A stretch of 64,000 nt of DNA from an uncultured Flavobacteriaceae bacterium (GCA_947500575.1 CANMSI010000002.1:124001-188000); one strand, 5' to 3'. Positions 8,400-16,663 are shown, counted from the first letter of the stretch. Numbers and translations: made by a program. Notes: generated by a model from the sequence alone, not told the origin.

Positions 8400-10157
8400 A
8401 TGAAATACTCGAACATCCCTTCTGCACATTCAGTGGTGCATCATTGCAAAGTAAAAGGCATAGAAAATATTGTAATTTCTCCAGGTTCTAGAAATGCTCC
8501 TTTAACAATTGGATTTTCGGAAAATCCTTTTTTTACATGTTATAGTATTGTGGATGAACGCTGTGCAGCGTTTTTCGCTTTGGGTTTAGCGCAGCAATCA
8601 CAAACTCCTACCGCTCTTGTCTGCACATCAGGAAGCGCACTTTTAAATTATTACCCTGCCATAGCAGAGGCTTTTTATAGTAATATTCCTTTAGTGGTGA
8701 TCTCAGCAGATCGTCCTAGCTATAAAATTGATATAGGAGATGGTCAAACCATTCGTCAGAATGATGTATTTAAAAACCATATTGCGTATTCTGCTATTCT
8801 TAAGCAAGATTGCATGCATGCTACGGATGCCTATGTTGCACATGCGAATCCCGTCATTCGAACTTCAGAAGAACTTGAATCTGCTCAGCTAAAAATTCAA
8901 ACCTTTAACGATACGGAAATTCACAAAGCCATAGACACTTCTCTAATAGATAGTAAACCTGTACATATTAATATCCCCTTTGAGGAACCTTTGTATGGAG
9001 TTGTAGAGCGTGAAGTGGTAATACCATTTACTGGTTTTGAAGTGGTGGAAGAAGAATATCAGAAAACAGATTTTAATGATTTTGTTCCTGTCTGGAATCA
9101 GTCTACAAAGAAAATGGTCTTGGTAGGGGCTTTACCACCCAAAAGTATTGAACAACAGTTTTTAGATGAGTTAGCCGAAGATGATTCTGTGATTGTTTTT
9201 ACAGAGACCACTTCTAATTTGCACCATCCTGAGTTTTTTACAAGTATTGATAGCATAATTGCTCCAATAGAAAAATCAGAGAATTTTGCGAGCCTTTTTG
9301 AAAAACTGCAACCGCAGGTTTTACTAACTTTTGGTGGATTAATAGTATCGAAGAAAATAAAAGCTTTTTTACGGAAGTTTCAACCAAAACACCATTGGCA
9401 TGTATCTGTTAACACAGCAAACGACACTTTCTTTTGCTTGTCTCATCATTTTAAATTAGATCCGAATGTATTTTTTGGTAGTTTTTTAGAAGGAACCAAG
9501 ATGATAGAGAGTACGTATCATGCGCACTGGAGAGAAGTAAAAAAGAAATACGAAAGTAAACGGTTAGAATACCTGCAGGATGTACGCTTTTCAGATATGC
9601 TCGTATTTGATAAGATAGTAAAGGAAATCCCTTCAGGTTATCAATTACAATTGGCAAATAGTTCAACGGTGCGGTATGCTCAACTATTTGATATTGACAT
9701 TTCTGTAAAAGTATTTTGTAATAGAGGTACTAGTGGAATAGATGGGAGCACCTCAACAGCTATTGGAGCTTCTTTAATAGAAAAATCTCCTACTTTGTTA
9801 ATCACAGGTGATTTGAGTTTTTTCTATGATAGCAATGCGTTGTGGAATGATTATATGCGATCTGATTTCAGAATTATAGTTATTAATAATTCAGGGGGAG
9901 GTATTTTTAGGATATTACCGGGTGTTTCAAATACCGAAAATTTTGAACGATATTTTGAAACCACACACAAAATGAATGCTTCTTATCTTTGTGAAATGTA
10001 TCATTTAGATTACAGTTCTGCGACGGATGAAGAACAATTATTGGAAGAATTAAAGACATTTTATGCTCCCTCGGAAAGACCCAAATTACTAGAGATTGCT
10101 ACACCAAGATTATTGAATAATAAAATTTTGCTTAGTTATTTTGATTTTATATCTTAG
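8400..10157 (+). CDS. menD: 2-succinyl-5-enolpyruvyl-6-hydroxy-3-cyclohexene-1-carboxylate synthase
   Basis: A thiamine-diphosphate enzyme that joins isochorismate and 2-oxoglutarate to give SEPHCHC, the second committed step of menaquinone synthesis. The 585-aa length fits. Motifs are the N-terminal NIVISPGSRNAPLTIGF (about residues 23-39), VDERCAAFFALGLAQ near 52, CTSGSALLNYYPA near 75 and the C-terminal diphosphate site GTSGIDGSTSTAIGA near 443 followed by LLITGDLSFFYDSNAL. ATG 8400 is chosen; a GTG lies just before it at 8397. It has its own promoter. In many relatives menB follows menD; here it does not. Confidence 0.97.
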   Translation: MKYSNIPSAHSVVHHCKVKGIENIVISPGSRNAPLTIGFSENPFFTCYSIVDERCAAFFALGLAQQSQTPTALVCTSGSALLNYYPAIAEAFYSNIPLVVISADRPSYKIDIGDGQTIRQNDVFKNHIAYSAILKQDCMHATDAYVAHANPVIRTSEELESAQLKIQTFNDTEIHKAIDTSLIDSKPVHINIPFEEPLYGVVEREVVIPFTGFEVVEEEYQKTDFNDFVPVWNQSTKKMVLVGALPPKSIEQQFLDELAEDDSVIVFTETTSNLHHPEFFTSIDSIIAPIEKSENFASLFEKLQPQVLLTFGGLIVSKKIKAFLRKFQPKHHWHVSVNTANDTFFCLSHHFKLDPNVFFGSFLEGTKMIESTYHAHWREVKKKYESKRLEYLQDVRFSDMLVFDKIVKEIPSGYQLQLANSSTVRYAQLFDIDISVKVFCNRGTSGIDGSTSTAIGASLIEKSPTLLITGDLSFFYDSNALWNDYMRSDFRIIVINNSGGGIFRILPGVSNTENFERYFETTHKMNASYLCEMYHLDYSSATDEEQLLEELKTFYAPSERPKLLEIATPRLLNNKILLSYFDFIS

Positions 10158-10195
10158 GAAATTATTAATCATTTCATATAAGAACACTAACAATT

Positions 10196-10537
10196 ATGAG
10201 TAAAAGAGACGATTTAATCGAAAAGTATGTAGCAGATTTAAAAGACAAATTTGGTGAAACCCCGGACATGGATCTTTTAACAAAAGTTACTGTGGGCTTA
10301 GGACCATCGATTTACAATTTAGATGCTTCTAAAGTGTCAGGTTCCGATGACGCCGAATTAGAAACCGTTAAGAATAATTTCTTAATTAAGAAACTAGGAA
10401 TGTCAGAAGGACCAGAATTGATGGATGGTATTAAAAAAGTAATGGATCAATATGGATCTTCTGTAAAAAGTAAACACAGAGCGGTAGTTTATTACAAATT
10501 AACGCAGCATTTCGGAAAAGAATCTATTTATAATTAA
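10196..10537 (+). CDS. DUF2853 family protein
   Basis: A 113-aa, mostly helical cytoplasmic protein recognised as DUF2853 by its start SKRDDLIEKYVADLK, the middle VTVGLGPSIYNLDASKVSGSD and the end KHRAVVYYKLTQHFGKESIYN. The function is unknown. It lies 38 bp after menD and is followed by a strong terminator, so it may be transcribed with menD. No catalytic motif is visible. Confidence 0.85.
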   Translation: MSKRDDLIEKYVADLKDKFGETPDMDLLTKVTVGLGPSIYNLDASKVSGSDDAELETVKNNFLIKKLGMSEGPELMDGIKKVMDQYGSSVKSKHRAVVYYKLTQHFGKESIYN

Positions 10538-10553
10538 GATGATATCCCCGCAG

Positions 10554-10585
10554 AAAAGCCGCTCAGTACTGAGCGGCTTTTTTTT
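10554..10585 (+). terminator. Rho-independent terminator after the DUF2853 gene
   Basis: A perfect 11-bp palindrome, AGCCGCTCAGT/ACTGAGCGGCT, with no loop bases between the arms, followed by eight Ts. It ends the menD-DUF2853 transcript. Confidence 0.93.
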
Positions 10586-10600
10586 GCTCATTTTTAAACC

Positions 10601-10608
10601 TATTTTTG
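10601..10608 (+). promoter_or_regulatory. -7 box of the S1-domain protein gene
   Basis: TATTTTTG ends 4 nt before the ATG at 10613, so the transcript is likely leaderless. The nearest TTG (10584-10586) is only 14 nt upstream and lies in the terminator T-run, so the -33 element is poor. Confidence 0.6.
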
Positions 10609-10612
10609 CCGT

Positions 10613-11443
10613 ATGATTGCATTAGGAAAATACAACACACTTAAGATTCTTAGAGATACTAGTGTTGGATTGTTTTTAGGAGATACTGAAGGAACTGAGA
10701 TTTTGTTACCTAATAAATATGTCCCAAAGAACTATGAAATAGAAGATGAGATAAATGTGTTTTGTTATTTAGATCATGAAGAACGTCCCGTTGCTACTAC
10801 CTTAAAACCTTATATTAAAAGGGATAATTTTGCTTTATTAAAAGTCGCTGAGGTAAATAACTATGGTGCCTTTATGGACTGGGGTTTAGAGAAACATCTT
10901 TTAGTTCCGTTTAGGGAACAAAGAAGTAGAATGATAGAGGGACAATGGTATGTAGTTTTTTGTTATTTGGATGAGGAATCTTTCCGTTTAGTAGCCTCGA
11001 ATAAGCTGGATAAATTTCTAAGTAACGATCAGATCTCCCTAAAACCTTCGGAGGAAGTAGCTCTATTGGCAACACGACAAACGGATTTGGGTTGGGAGAT
11101 GATTATCAATGAGATGCATAAAGGACTTGTGTACAAAAATGAAGTTTTTAAAAAAATAGCCGTTGGAGATAAAATGACAGGGTTTATTAAAACTTTAAGG
11201 CCAGATGGTAAAATAGACTTATCCTTACAACCACTGGGATATAGTAGCTTGGAACCGGCAGCAAATACAATTTATGAAAAATTGAAAGCATCTGGTGGCT
11301 TTTTGGATTTGCATGATAAATCCGATCCTGTGCAGATTAAAGAAGTCTTGGAAATGAGCAAAAAAACCTTTAAAAAAGGCATAGGCGCCTTATATAGGGA
11401 GCGTAAAATTGAAATTAAAGAAGACGGAATTTATTTAAATTAA
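10613..11443 (+). CDS. cvfB: S1-domain RNA-binding protein, CvfB family
   Basis: A 276-aa cytoplasmic protein of the CvfB/YitL family: tandem S1-like OB folds followed by a C-terminal winged helix. The first unit starts LGKYNTLKILRDTSVGLFL, the second ALLKVAEVNNYGAFMDWGLEKHLLVPFREQ near residue 78 is a classic S1 strand pattern, a third unit lies near 150-210 (GDKMTGFIKTLRPDGKIDLS), and the winged helix ends FKKGIGALYRERKIEI. Relatives bind RNA and affect expression of virulence or stress genes in Firmicutes; the role in Bacteroidota is not settled. It has its own promoter and no RBS-like sequence. Confidence 0.88.
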   Translation: MIALGKYNTLKILRDTSVGLFLGDTEGTEILLPNKYVPKNYEIEDEINVFCYLDHEERPVATTLKPYIKRDNFALLKVAEVNNYGAFMDWGLEKHLLVPFREQRSRMIEGQWYVVFCYLDEESFRLVASNKLDKFLSNDQISLKPSEEVALLATRQTDLGWEMIINEMHKGLVYKNEVFKKIAVGDKMTGFIKTLRPDGKIDLSLQPLGYSSLEPAANTIYEKLKASGGFLDLHDKSDPVQIKEVLEMSKKTFKKGIGALYRERKIEIKEDGIYLN

Positions 11444-11537
11444 AACTTTTCTCTTTCTCTTTTTGTAATAGGTTGACAGTTAGAAGACTAAAGCATATAA
11501 AGTTTATTTTTTACTTTTTTACTCGGCTAAAAACTCC

Positions 11538-11545
11538 TATTTTTG
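11538..11545 (+). promoter_or_regulatory. Putative -7 box upstream of the SPOR-like protein gene
   Basis: TATTTTTG at 11538-11545, about 80 nt before the ATG at 11627. The transcript would carry a leader of about 77 nt, longer than for most genes here. No clear -33 TTG was identified at the right distance. Confidence 0.45.
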
Positions 11546-11626
11546 CAGGGCGAGGACGTTTTTTTTGAAACATCAGTGTTTTTTTCTAACTTGAAAATTC
11601 TAAGGACCCCCAAAAATTAAATATAT

Positions 11627-12235
11627 ATGCCGTTTATTGAAGAAAGCGATTTGTTAGAATTGCATAAAGATATTGACAAAGCCCAGATCATTAATGAGCG
11701 TCTTTTAGATCAGATAAAATTTAAAAATAAAGAACTTAAAAGAAGTAAAATTCAACGTAACATTTTAGCGAGTGTTACTTCCTTATTTTTCATTGGTGTT
11801 TTGGCAATTACTTCTTACCTCTCTGGAGTTAGCAATTCGAGTGCTTATGAAAATCTTGAAAACCAATCTAATTTAATTGTTCCAAGAGATAGTTTATACG
11901 CTTTTGAGACACGTATTGCTAGTTTAAAGCAACAGAACGACGAATTAAGCCTTATCAAAGAGTTTTACCTTGCCAAACAGTTTTTAGATAAAGAAAAAGT
12001 CTATTCTGTACAAGTTAAATCGTTCGTTGAGAATAATGTATCCTTGGCTTCCAAAGCTTTAAATAATACCCTGTTTGTAAAAACCAATCCTTTTTATTCT
12101 TATTCTTTAGGTAATTTTGAAACCTTGGAAGAAGCACAACGCTTTAGAAAACAGTTAGTGAACATGGGATTCAAAGACTCTTTCGTGGCTTCTTACAAAG
12201 AAGGCAAGCGCCTAAAGATAGAAGACCCCTACTAG
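11627..12235 (+). CDS. Single-pass membrane protein with coiled coil and SPOR-like C-terminus
   Basis: 202 aa. The cytoplasmic N-terminus (residues 1-45) is charged and helical, a membrane segment spans about 46-66 (ILASVTSLFFIGVLAITSYL), a helical linker follows, and the C-terminus (about 125-200) reads VYSVQVKSF ... FYSYSLGNFETLEEAQRFRKQL, the pattern of SPOR domains, which bind denuded septal peptidoglycan. A role at the cell envelope or division site is an inference. Its stop is 1 bp before the menA TTG start, so the two are co-transcribed. Confidence 0.75.
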   Translation: MPFIEESDLLELHKDIDKAQIINERLLDQIKFKNKELKRSKIQRNILASVTSLFFIGVLAITSYLSGVSNSSAYENLENQSNLIVPRDSLYAFETRIASLKQQNDELSLIKEFYLAKQFLDKEKVYSVQVKSFVENNVSLASKALNNTLFVKTNPFYSYSLGNFETLEEAQRFRKQLVNMGFKDSFVASYKEGKRLKIEDPY

Positions 12236-12236
12236 T

Positions 12237-13145
12237 TTGCAAAAAATTAAAGCTTGGATAAGTGCTGCGCGCTTAAGAACACTACCGCTTTCTCTAGCAG
12301 GTATTATTGTTGGAGCTGCCATAGCAGGTCTCTATGGATATCAAAACACCCTCATTTTTATTTTAGCCTTGTGCACCACTATTGCATTTCAGGTGACTTC
12401 TAATTTTGCCAATGACTATGGCGATGGAGTAAAGGGGACCGATAATGAAGAAAGGATTGGCCCTAAACGTGCTTTGCAAAGTGGATTGTTAACCAGACAA
12501 GAGCTAAAAATGGGTATCGTAATTACGATCCTTATAGATCTTTTATTAATTACTGCTATCGTATATTACGCCTTTGGAATTGAAAATCTTGTTTATGTTA
12601 TAGTGTTTATTTTGCTAGGCATCTTTAGTATTTGGGCTGCCATTAAATATACTGTGGGTTCTTCTGCATATGGCTACAAGGGGTTAGGAGATGTTTTTGT
12701 ATTTCTTTTTTTTGGATTACTAAGTTCATTAGGGACCTATTTTTTACTAGCAAAATCGCTTACGCTTTCTGCGGTACTTCCCGCCGCAGCAATTGGATTT
12801 TTAAGTACCGCCGTATTGAATTTAAACAACCTTAGAGATATAAAATCTGACGCCAATACTGGAAAAAATACGTTGGTAGTTAAAATGGGGTATAAGAAGG
12901 GAAAACAGTACCATGCTGTATTAATTACATTAGCTTTTACTTGTCTGCTTGTATTTACAGGCCTGCATTACCAGAGTTGGAAAAGCTTTTTACATCTTTT
13001 GGTATTTATACCTTTATTCATTCATTTAACCAAAGTTGCAAAGACAGAAGATCCTGTTCTTTTAGATCCTGAATTAAAAAAAGTTGCGCTTAGCACCTTT
13101 TTTCTATCCTTGTTGTTTTATTTTGGTTTTAATAATTTTTTGTAA
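12237..13145 (+). CDS. menA: 1,4-dihydroxy-2-naphthoate polyprenyltransferase
   Basis: A 302-aa UbiA-family integral membrane prenyltransferase that attaches the polyprenyl chain to 1,4-dihydroxy-2-naphthoate, giving demethylmenaquinone. The N-terminal KAWISAARLRTLPLSLAG is the MenA signature, the first Asp-rich motif is NFANDYGDGVKGTD near residue 57, and the second is NLRDIKSDANTGKNTL near 199; about eight membrane segments surround them. The start is TTG at 12237: no ATG or GTG lies between it and the conserved N-terminus, and it follows the previous stop by 1 bp. Confidence 0.95.
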   Translation: MQKIKAWISAARLRTLPLSLAGIIVGAAIAGLYGYQNTLIFILALCTTIAFQVTSNFANDYGDGVKGTDNEERIGPKRALQSGLLTRQELKMGIVITILIDLLLITAIVYYAFGIENLVYVIVFILLGIFSIWAAIKYTVGSSAYGYKGLGDVFVFLFFGLLSSLGTYFLLAKSLTLSAVLPAAAIGFLSTAVLNLNNLRDIKSDANTGKNTLVVKMGYKKGKQYHAVLITLAFTCLLVFTGLHYQSWKSFLHLLVFIPLFIHLTKVAKTEDPVLLDPELKKVALSTFFLSLLFYFGFNNFL

Positions 13146-13150
13146 ATTTG
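13123..13150 (+). promoter_or_regulatory. Promoter of the LytTR response-regulator gene
   Basis: A TTG (13123-13125), 17 nt and TAAATTTG (13143-13150) give an ordinary vegetative promoter, lying over the menA stop codon. Unlike the promoters at 14.0-14.6 kb it has a -33 box and no TCACAAC repeats, so the regulator gene is probably expressed constitutively. Confidence 0.65.
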
Positions 13151-13178
13151 ATTCATAACCACCTAAACTGCCCAAATT

Positions 13179-13925
13179 TTGGAACAATCCATAAAAATTC
13201 TAATTGTTGAAGATAATGTGATCATCGCTGATGATATGCAATCTATGTTGGAAGAAATAGGATATGAAATTGTAGACAACGTTATTGTCTACGAACAAGC
13301 CGAAGAAGTTCTCAAGACAAAACATGTAGACCTAGTATTAATCGATATCATTTTAGCATCTGACAAGACAGGTATTGATCTAGGGAAACATATTAGGATG
13401 AATTACAATATTCCATTCATCTTTGTAACGTCAAATTCAGATAGAGCTACTGTAGAAAATGCAAAAACTGTAAAACCAAATGGATATTTAGTAAAACCGT
13501 TTGAACAGCAAGATTTATACACCTCTATAGAAATAGCCCTTTCCAATTTTAATTATGCAGAAAAAGGGGGAGAGCCTCAATTTGAAGAAGATAAACCTTT
13601 ATCCAATTCTGTATTAAAAGATTCTATCTTTGTTAAGAAGCAACATCTGTATTACAGAATCCAATTTGAGGATATTCAGTTTATAAAAGCAGATAATGTA
13701 TATCTGGAGGTGAATACCGTAGATAAAAAGTTTTTAGTACGTTCGCCTTTAAAAGACTACTTAGAAAAATTACCTAAGAAGAAATTTTATAGAGCACATA
13801 AATCATACATCGTCAATGTAGATCATATTGGAGCTATTAATTCAAAAGACATTATGATTAATAATACACTTATTCCCATCTCTAAAGAGTTTAAAGAGTT
13901 CATTATTTCTGCTATGAACTCTTAA
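13179..13925 (+). CDS. LytTR-family response regulator
   Basis: A 248-aa response regulator. The receiver domain (residues 5-120) has the acidic pair in LIVEDN, the phospho-acceptor Asp56 in DLVLIDII, Thr in FVTSNSD and Lys in GYLVKPF. The LytTR DNA-binding domain (about 148-245) shows YYRIQFEDIQFIKADNVYLEV and YRAHKSYIVNVDHI. LytTR proteins bind direct repeats about 21-22 bp apart, and three such pairs lie just downstream, in front of two small-RNA-like units and the kinase gene. The start is TTG at 13179 (TTG GAA CAA), since no ATG precedes the receiver fold. Its partner is most likely the histidine kinase at 14696. Confidence 0.95.
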   Translation: MEQSIKILIVEDNVIIADDMQSMLEEIGYEIVDNVIVYEQAEEVLKTKHVDLVLIDIILASDKTGIDLGKHIRMNYNIPFIFVTSNSDRATVENAKTVKPNGYLVKPFEQQDLYTSIEIALSNFNYAEKGGEPQFEEDKPLSNSVLKDSIFVKKQHLYYRIQFEDIQFIKADNVYLEVNTVDKKFLVRSPLKDYLEKLPKKKFYRAHKSYIVNVDHIGAINSKDIMINNTLIPISKEFKEFIISAMNS

Positions 13926-13940
13926 GTAAAACAAGACTTT

Positions 13941-13969
13941 AAAAAAGACCCTTTATGGGTCTTTTTTTT
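13941..13969 (+). terminator. Rho-independent terminator after the LytTR regulator gene
   Basis: AAAAAAGACCC, a TTTAT loop and GGGTCTTTTTTTT form a strong hairpin with a T-run, 16 nt after the stop. It isolates the regulator transcript from the units that follow. Confidence 0.93.
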
Positions 13970-13993
13970 GCTTAATATCAATTTTATAGCTGC

Positions 13994-14058
13994 TCACAAC
14001 GCTATATGATTTCTTCACAACATATATTTTAAAATTAACTACCCTATTTATACTTTAG
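13994..14058 (+). promoter_or_regulatory. Activator-type promoter A: paired LytTR-like repeats plus -7 box
   Basis: TCACAAC occurs at 13994-14000 and again at 14015-14021, a period of 21 bp. After exactly 29 nt comes TACTTTAG (14051-14058), a -7 box with one mismatch to TAnnTTTG. There is no TTG at the -33 position. A bound LytTR dimer would sit where the missing -33 contact should be, so the promoter looks activator-dependent. Confidence 0.7.
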
Positions 14059-14061
14059 TAG

Positions 14062-14160
14062 TGTAATACTTCCATAGAAGGATTTTAAAAAGAGTATAAT
14101 TTTTTCATTTTCATATAGTGTTCTCGTAAAGGGCTTTGACTTTTAGTCAAAGCCTTTTTT
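14062..14160 (+). ncRNA. Predicted small RNA, unit A
   Basis: A predicted transcript of about 99 nt. The 5' end is inferred from the -7 box at 14051-14058; the 3' end is a strong terminator, GGCTTTGAC, loop TTTTA, GTCAAAGCC and six Ts (14132-14160). No start codon opens a convincing reading frame. Just before the hairpin lies TTTTCATTTTCATATAGTG (14102-14120), nearly identical to a segment in the second unit. It is complementary to AUGAAAA-type translation starts, so base pairing with mRNAs is a plausible role. No known RNA family is recognised. Confidence 0.65.
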
Positions 14161-14241
14161 GATTTTCTAGTTTTAGAAAACGTATCTAAATGAACAATGA
14201 AAACATCGACAAACGGTTCAAAAATGCTTTTTTAAGAATTT

Positions 14242-14306
14242 TCACAACATAATTCTGTCATTTCACAACATTATTCTAATCGGCGTCTAGGAAGATAATA
14301 TCTTTG
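14242..14306 (+). promoter_or_regulatory. Activator-type promoter B: paired LytTR-like repeats plus -7 box
   Basis: TCACAAC occurs at 14242-14248 and 14263-14269 (period 21 bp, extended consensus TTTCACAACAT). Then come 29 nt and TATCTTTG (14299-14306), a perfect TAnnTTTG box. There is no -33 TTG. The distances are identical to those of promoter A although the DNA between the elements differs, which points to selection for the geometry. Confidence 0.75.
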
Positions 14307-14309
14307 GAT

Positions 14310-14392
14310 TCCCAAAAATAATACCTCAAATCTTTTCATTTTCACATAGTATTTTAAAAAAGCTTCAGCGATAAAATGTTGAAGCTTTTTTT
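14310..14392 (+). ncRNA. Predicted small RNA, unit B
   Basis: A predicted transcript of about 83 nt from promoter B, ending in the terminator AGCTTCA (14361-14367), loop, TGAAGCT (14380-14386) and a T-run to 14392. The segment TTTTCATTTTCACATAGTA (14333-14351) matches unit A except for two positions over 21 nt, while the hairpins and 5' ends differ in sequence. Conservation of the segment before the hairpin, but not of the hairpin itself, suggests it is the functional (base-pairing) part. No open reading frame of interest. Confidence 0.68.
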
Positions 14393-14529
14393 GTAATGCA
14401 TTGGTATTGAGTATCTATGAGTGCAATATTTTAAAAATTGTTGGTTAATTTAGTAAGAACATGCTGAGTGGCCTAAAATAAAAGCTACAAGAACCAGTTC
14501 AGGACACAACTCATTTTTGTCTCAATGAC

Positions 14530-14594
14530 ACACCACATGTTCTGACTAGTTGACAACAAAAATTTACAGACATTATGATATAATGGTAAGTTTG
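14530..14594 (+). promoter_or_regulatory. Putative promoter C of the histidine-kinase gene, degenerate LytTR-like repeats
   Basis: ACACCAC (14530-14536) and TGACAAC (14551-14557) match TCACAAC at 5 and 6 of 7 positions, again with a 21-bp period. They are followed after exactly 29 nt by the perfect -7 box TAAGTTTG (14587-14594). No -33 TTG lies at the usual distance. The copies are weaker than at A and B, but both distances are the same. The kinase mRNA would have a leader of about 98 nt. Confidence 0.55.
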
Positions 14595-14695
14595 ATAGTC
14601 GACTTTCTAACAGTATGCATTTATTAACCATTTAAATTAACCGTAAAAGCATACGAATTAGAAAATCGCTTTAAGCCATTTAGACCAAATATGAT

Positions 14696-16657
14696 ATGTT
14701 AAAGTTGCCCAACCAAATAAAGGCCTTTTTGCTAGTCTTTTCTTTGACAGCACTTTCAACTTCTGCACAAATTACTGCTTCTGAAGAAGATACACTAGAT
14801 CGATTTGTAGATATTGAAAATGCCGAAGGCCGTTTTAATTTCTTTTTCAAAACAATGAATAGGTATAATGAAAATTCTGCCTATGATTGGTTAGATAATG
14901 TTGGTGTATTTCTAAACAGTGCAGAAAAAATAGGAGATTCAACCTCCATACGGCAATATATGCTGATGCAATCTCAGATCTATTCAGATTTGGGAGACTA
15001 TGACAGAAGTACTACCATTGCTAATTTACTATATTCTAAAAAAGAAAGATTATCCAAAGCCTCAATGGGCATACTTTTAGAATTGCTGGATTTTAATTAT
15101 TCTCAACTTAAATTCTATGATAAACAATTAGAAATACGTGAGGAAAAGAAAGAACTTGGCTTTACCAAGAATATAGCTTTTCATGACATCTACTCTAGCC
15201 TAGGTTTGCACAGAAGGGCCATGAAAGACTACATCATGGAGAACATGAAAAAAATAGATGAGAACGACTACTACGAATCTGCTGTGTATAATAATAATAT
15301 TGGAAAGTATCTCTTACTAGACAAGTCGGCATTTACCGCCCGTTCAAGCTTTATGAAAGCAAAAGGGTTTATTGATATTTTCCTGAATGATATTACAGAA
15401 ACAAAAACAGAGAAAGATATTACAGATGGAAACCTTCTTAAGGGAATTATTGAGGGAAATATCGGGAAATGCCATGTGGAACTCAGTCAATTTGAAGATG
15501 CGGTACCCTTGTTAGAAAATAGCATAGCTACCTTAAAGGAGTACAATGTAGGGCGTTTTGCACTTGCAGTTATTGAGAATCGATTGGAGCTTACAGAATG
15601 CTTATTGCAACTAGAGAAGTATAAAGAGGCAAAAGAAAACTTAGAAATTCCATTTAATACAAATCGTCCGGAACTCGTAGTAAAACGAAATCGACTTTGG
15701 TCTACGTATTATGACAAAATCGGGGATTATAAGAATGCCACCTTCTTTTTAAAGAAAAATGTTCGACTACAAGATTCCGTAAAAACAAATGACAAGTCCT
15801 TAAAGAAACAGCAATTGCAGGTCCTTGCAGAATATAATTTTGAATACCAACAACAGATCCTAGATGAAAAAGAAGCTCAAATAGTTCGTTCTGCCAATGA
15901 AATGCAAGCGAAAGATGAGCGTATTAATCTAGTGTTTATTTCACTTATTTTTACCTTACTAGGCTTTGCAGGCTTGGTGTATGCTTATTTGAAGAGTATT
16001 AAAAACCAACGTTTAATAGCAGAACAGAAACATATTATTGAAAATTCTTTAGTAGAAAAGGATTCGCTTTTAAAAGAAATTCACCACCGTGTAAAGAATA
16101 ATTTGCAAATGGTATCTAGTCTGCTAAGTTTACAAACGAAAAACACCCGCAGTAAAGCTGCTATTGCCGCCTTAGAAGAAGGAAAGAGTAGGGTGAAGGC
16201 TATGGCATTGATACATCAAAAGCTGTATCAAAATGACGATCTTTCGGTGATAGAAATGCAAGGATACATAGAAAGCCTGATCAATAGTGTACAATCCGTT
16301 TATTTAAAGGGTGGTCACAATATTAATATTACCATTGATGCCGAAGGTGTTGAATTGGATATAGACAGAGCCATTCCTTTTGGACTAATTTTAAATGAAC
16401 TGGTCTCTAATTCCTTCAAATATGCATTTCCTGATGGAGATGAGAATGGGAAAATCTATATTCACCTAAGAAAAAATGGAGAGCTAGGATTCTTTGAGTA
16501 TACAGATAATGGAGTTGGGCTTCCAGAAGATAGTGATGAGCGTGCCAAATCTTCCATGGGTATTCGTTTAATGAATCGTCTGGTAAATCAGCTGCAATCA
16601 GCACTTAACATTGATAAAACAGCAGAAGGAGTTCGCTTCTGGTTTGATTTTAAATAA
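14696..16657 (+). CDS. TPR sensor histidine kinase (HisKA_2 type)
   Basis: A 653-aa membrane sensor kinase. It has a signal peptide (about residues 1-24, ending STSAQ), a periplasmic region of TPR-like helical repeats (about 70-380; e.g. VELSQFEDAVPLLENSIATL), a membrane segment about 409-431, and a coiled stretch. The HisKA_2 dimer domain has its phospho-accepting His464 in KEIHHRVKNNLQMVSSLL. The HATPase domain has the N box LNELVSNSFKYAF near 560 and the G box YTDNGVGLP near 600. The kinase is thus anchored in the inner membrane with a periplasmic sensor. Its neighbour, the LytTR regulator at 13179, is the expected partner. The signal sensed is unknown. Confidence 0.94.
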   Translation: MLKLPNQIKAFLLVFSLTALSTSAQITASEEDTLDRFVDIENAEGRFNFFFKTMNRYNENSAYDWLDNVGVFLNSAEKIGDSTSIRQYMLMQSQIYSDLGDYDRSTTIANLLYSKKERLSKASMGILLELLDFNYSQLKFYDKQLEIREEKKELGFTKNIAFHDIYSSLGLHRRAMKDYIMENMKKIDENDYYESAVYNNNIGKYLLLDKSAFTARSSFMKAKGFIDIFLNDITETKTEKDITDGNLLKGIIEGNIGKCHVELSQFEDAVPLLENSIATLKEYNVGRFALAVIENRLELTECLLQLEKYKEAKENLEIPFNTNRPELVVKRNRLWSTYYDKIGDYKNATFFLKKNVRLQDSVKTNDKSLKKQQLQVLAEYNFEYQQQILDEKEAQIVRSANEMQAKDERINLVFISLIFTLLGFAGLVYAYLKSIKNQRLIAEQKHIIENSLVEKDSLLKEIHHRVKNNLQMVSSLLSLQTKNTRSKAAIAALEEGKSRVKAMALIHQKLYQNDDLSVIEMQGYIESLINSVQSVYLKGGHNINITIDAEGVELDIDRAIPFGLILNELVSNSFKYAFPDGDENGKIYIHLRKNGELGFFEYTDNGVGLPEDSDERAKSSMGIRLMNRLVNQLQSALNIDKTAEGVRFWFDFK

Positions 16658-16663
16658 AACTCC

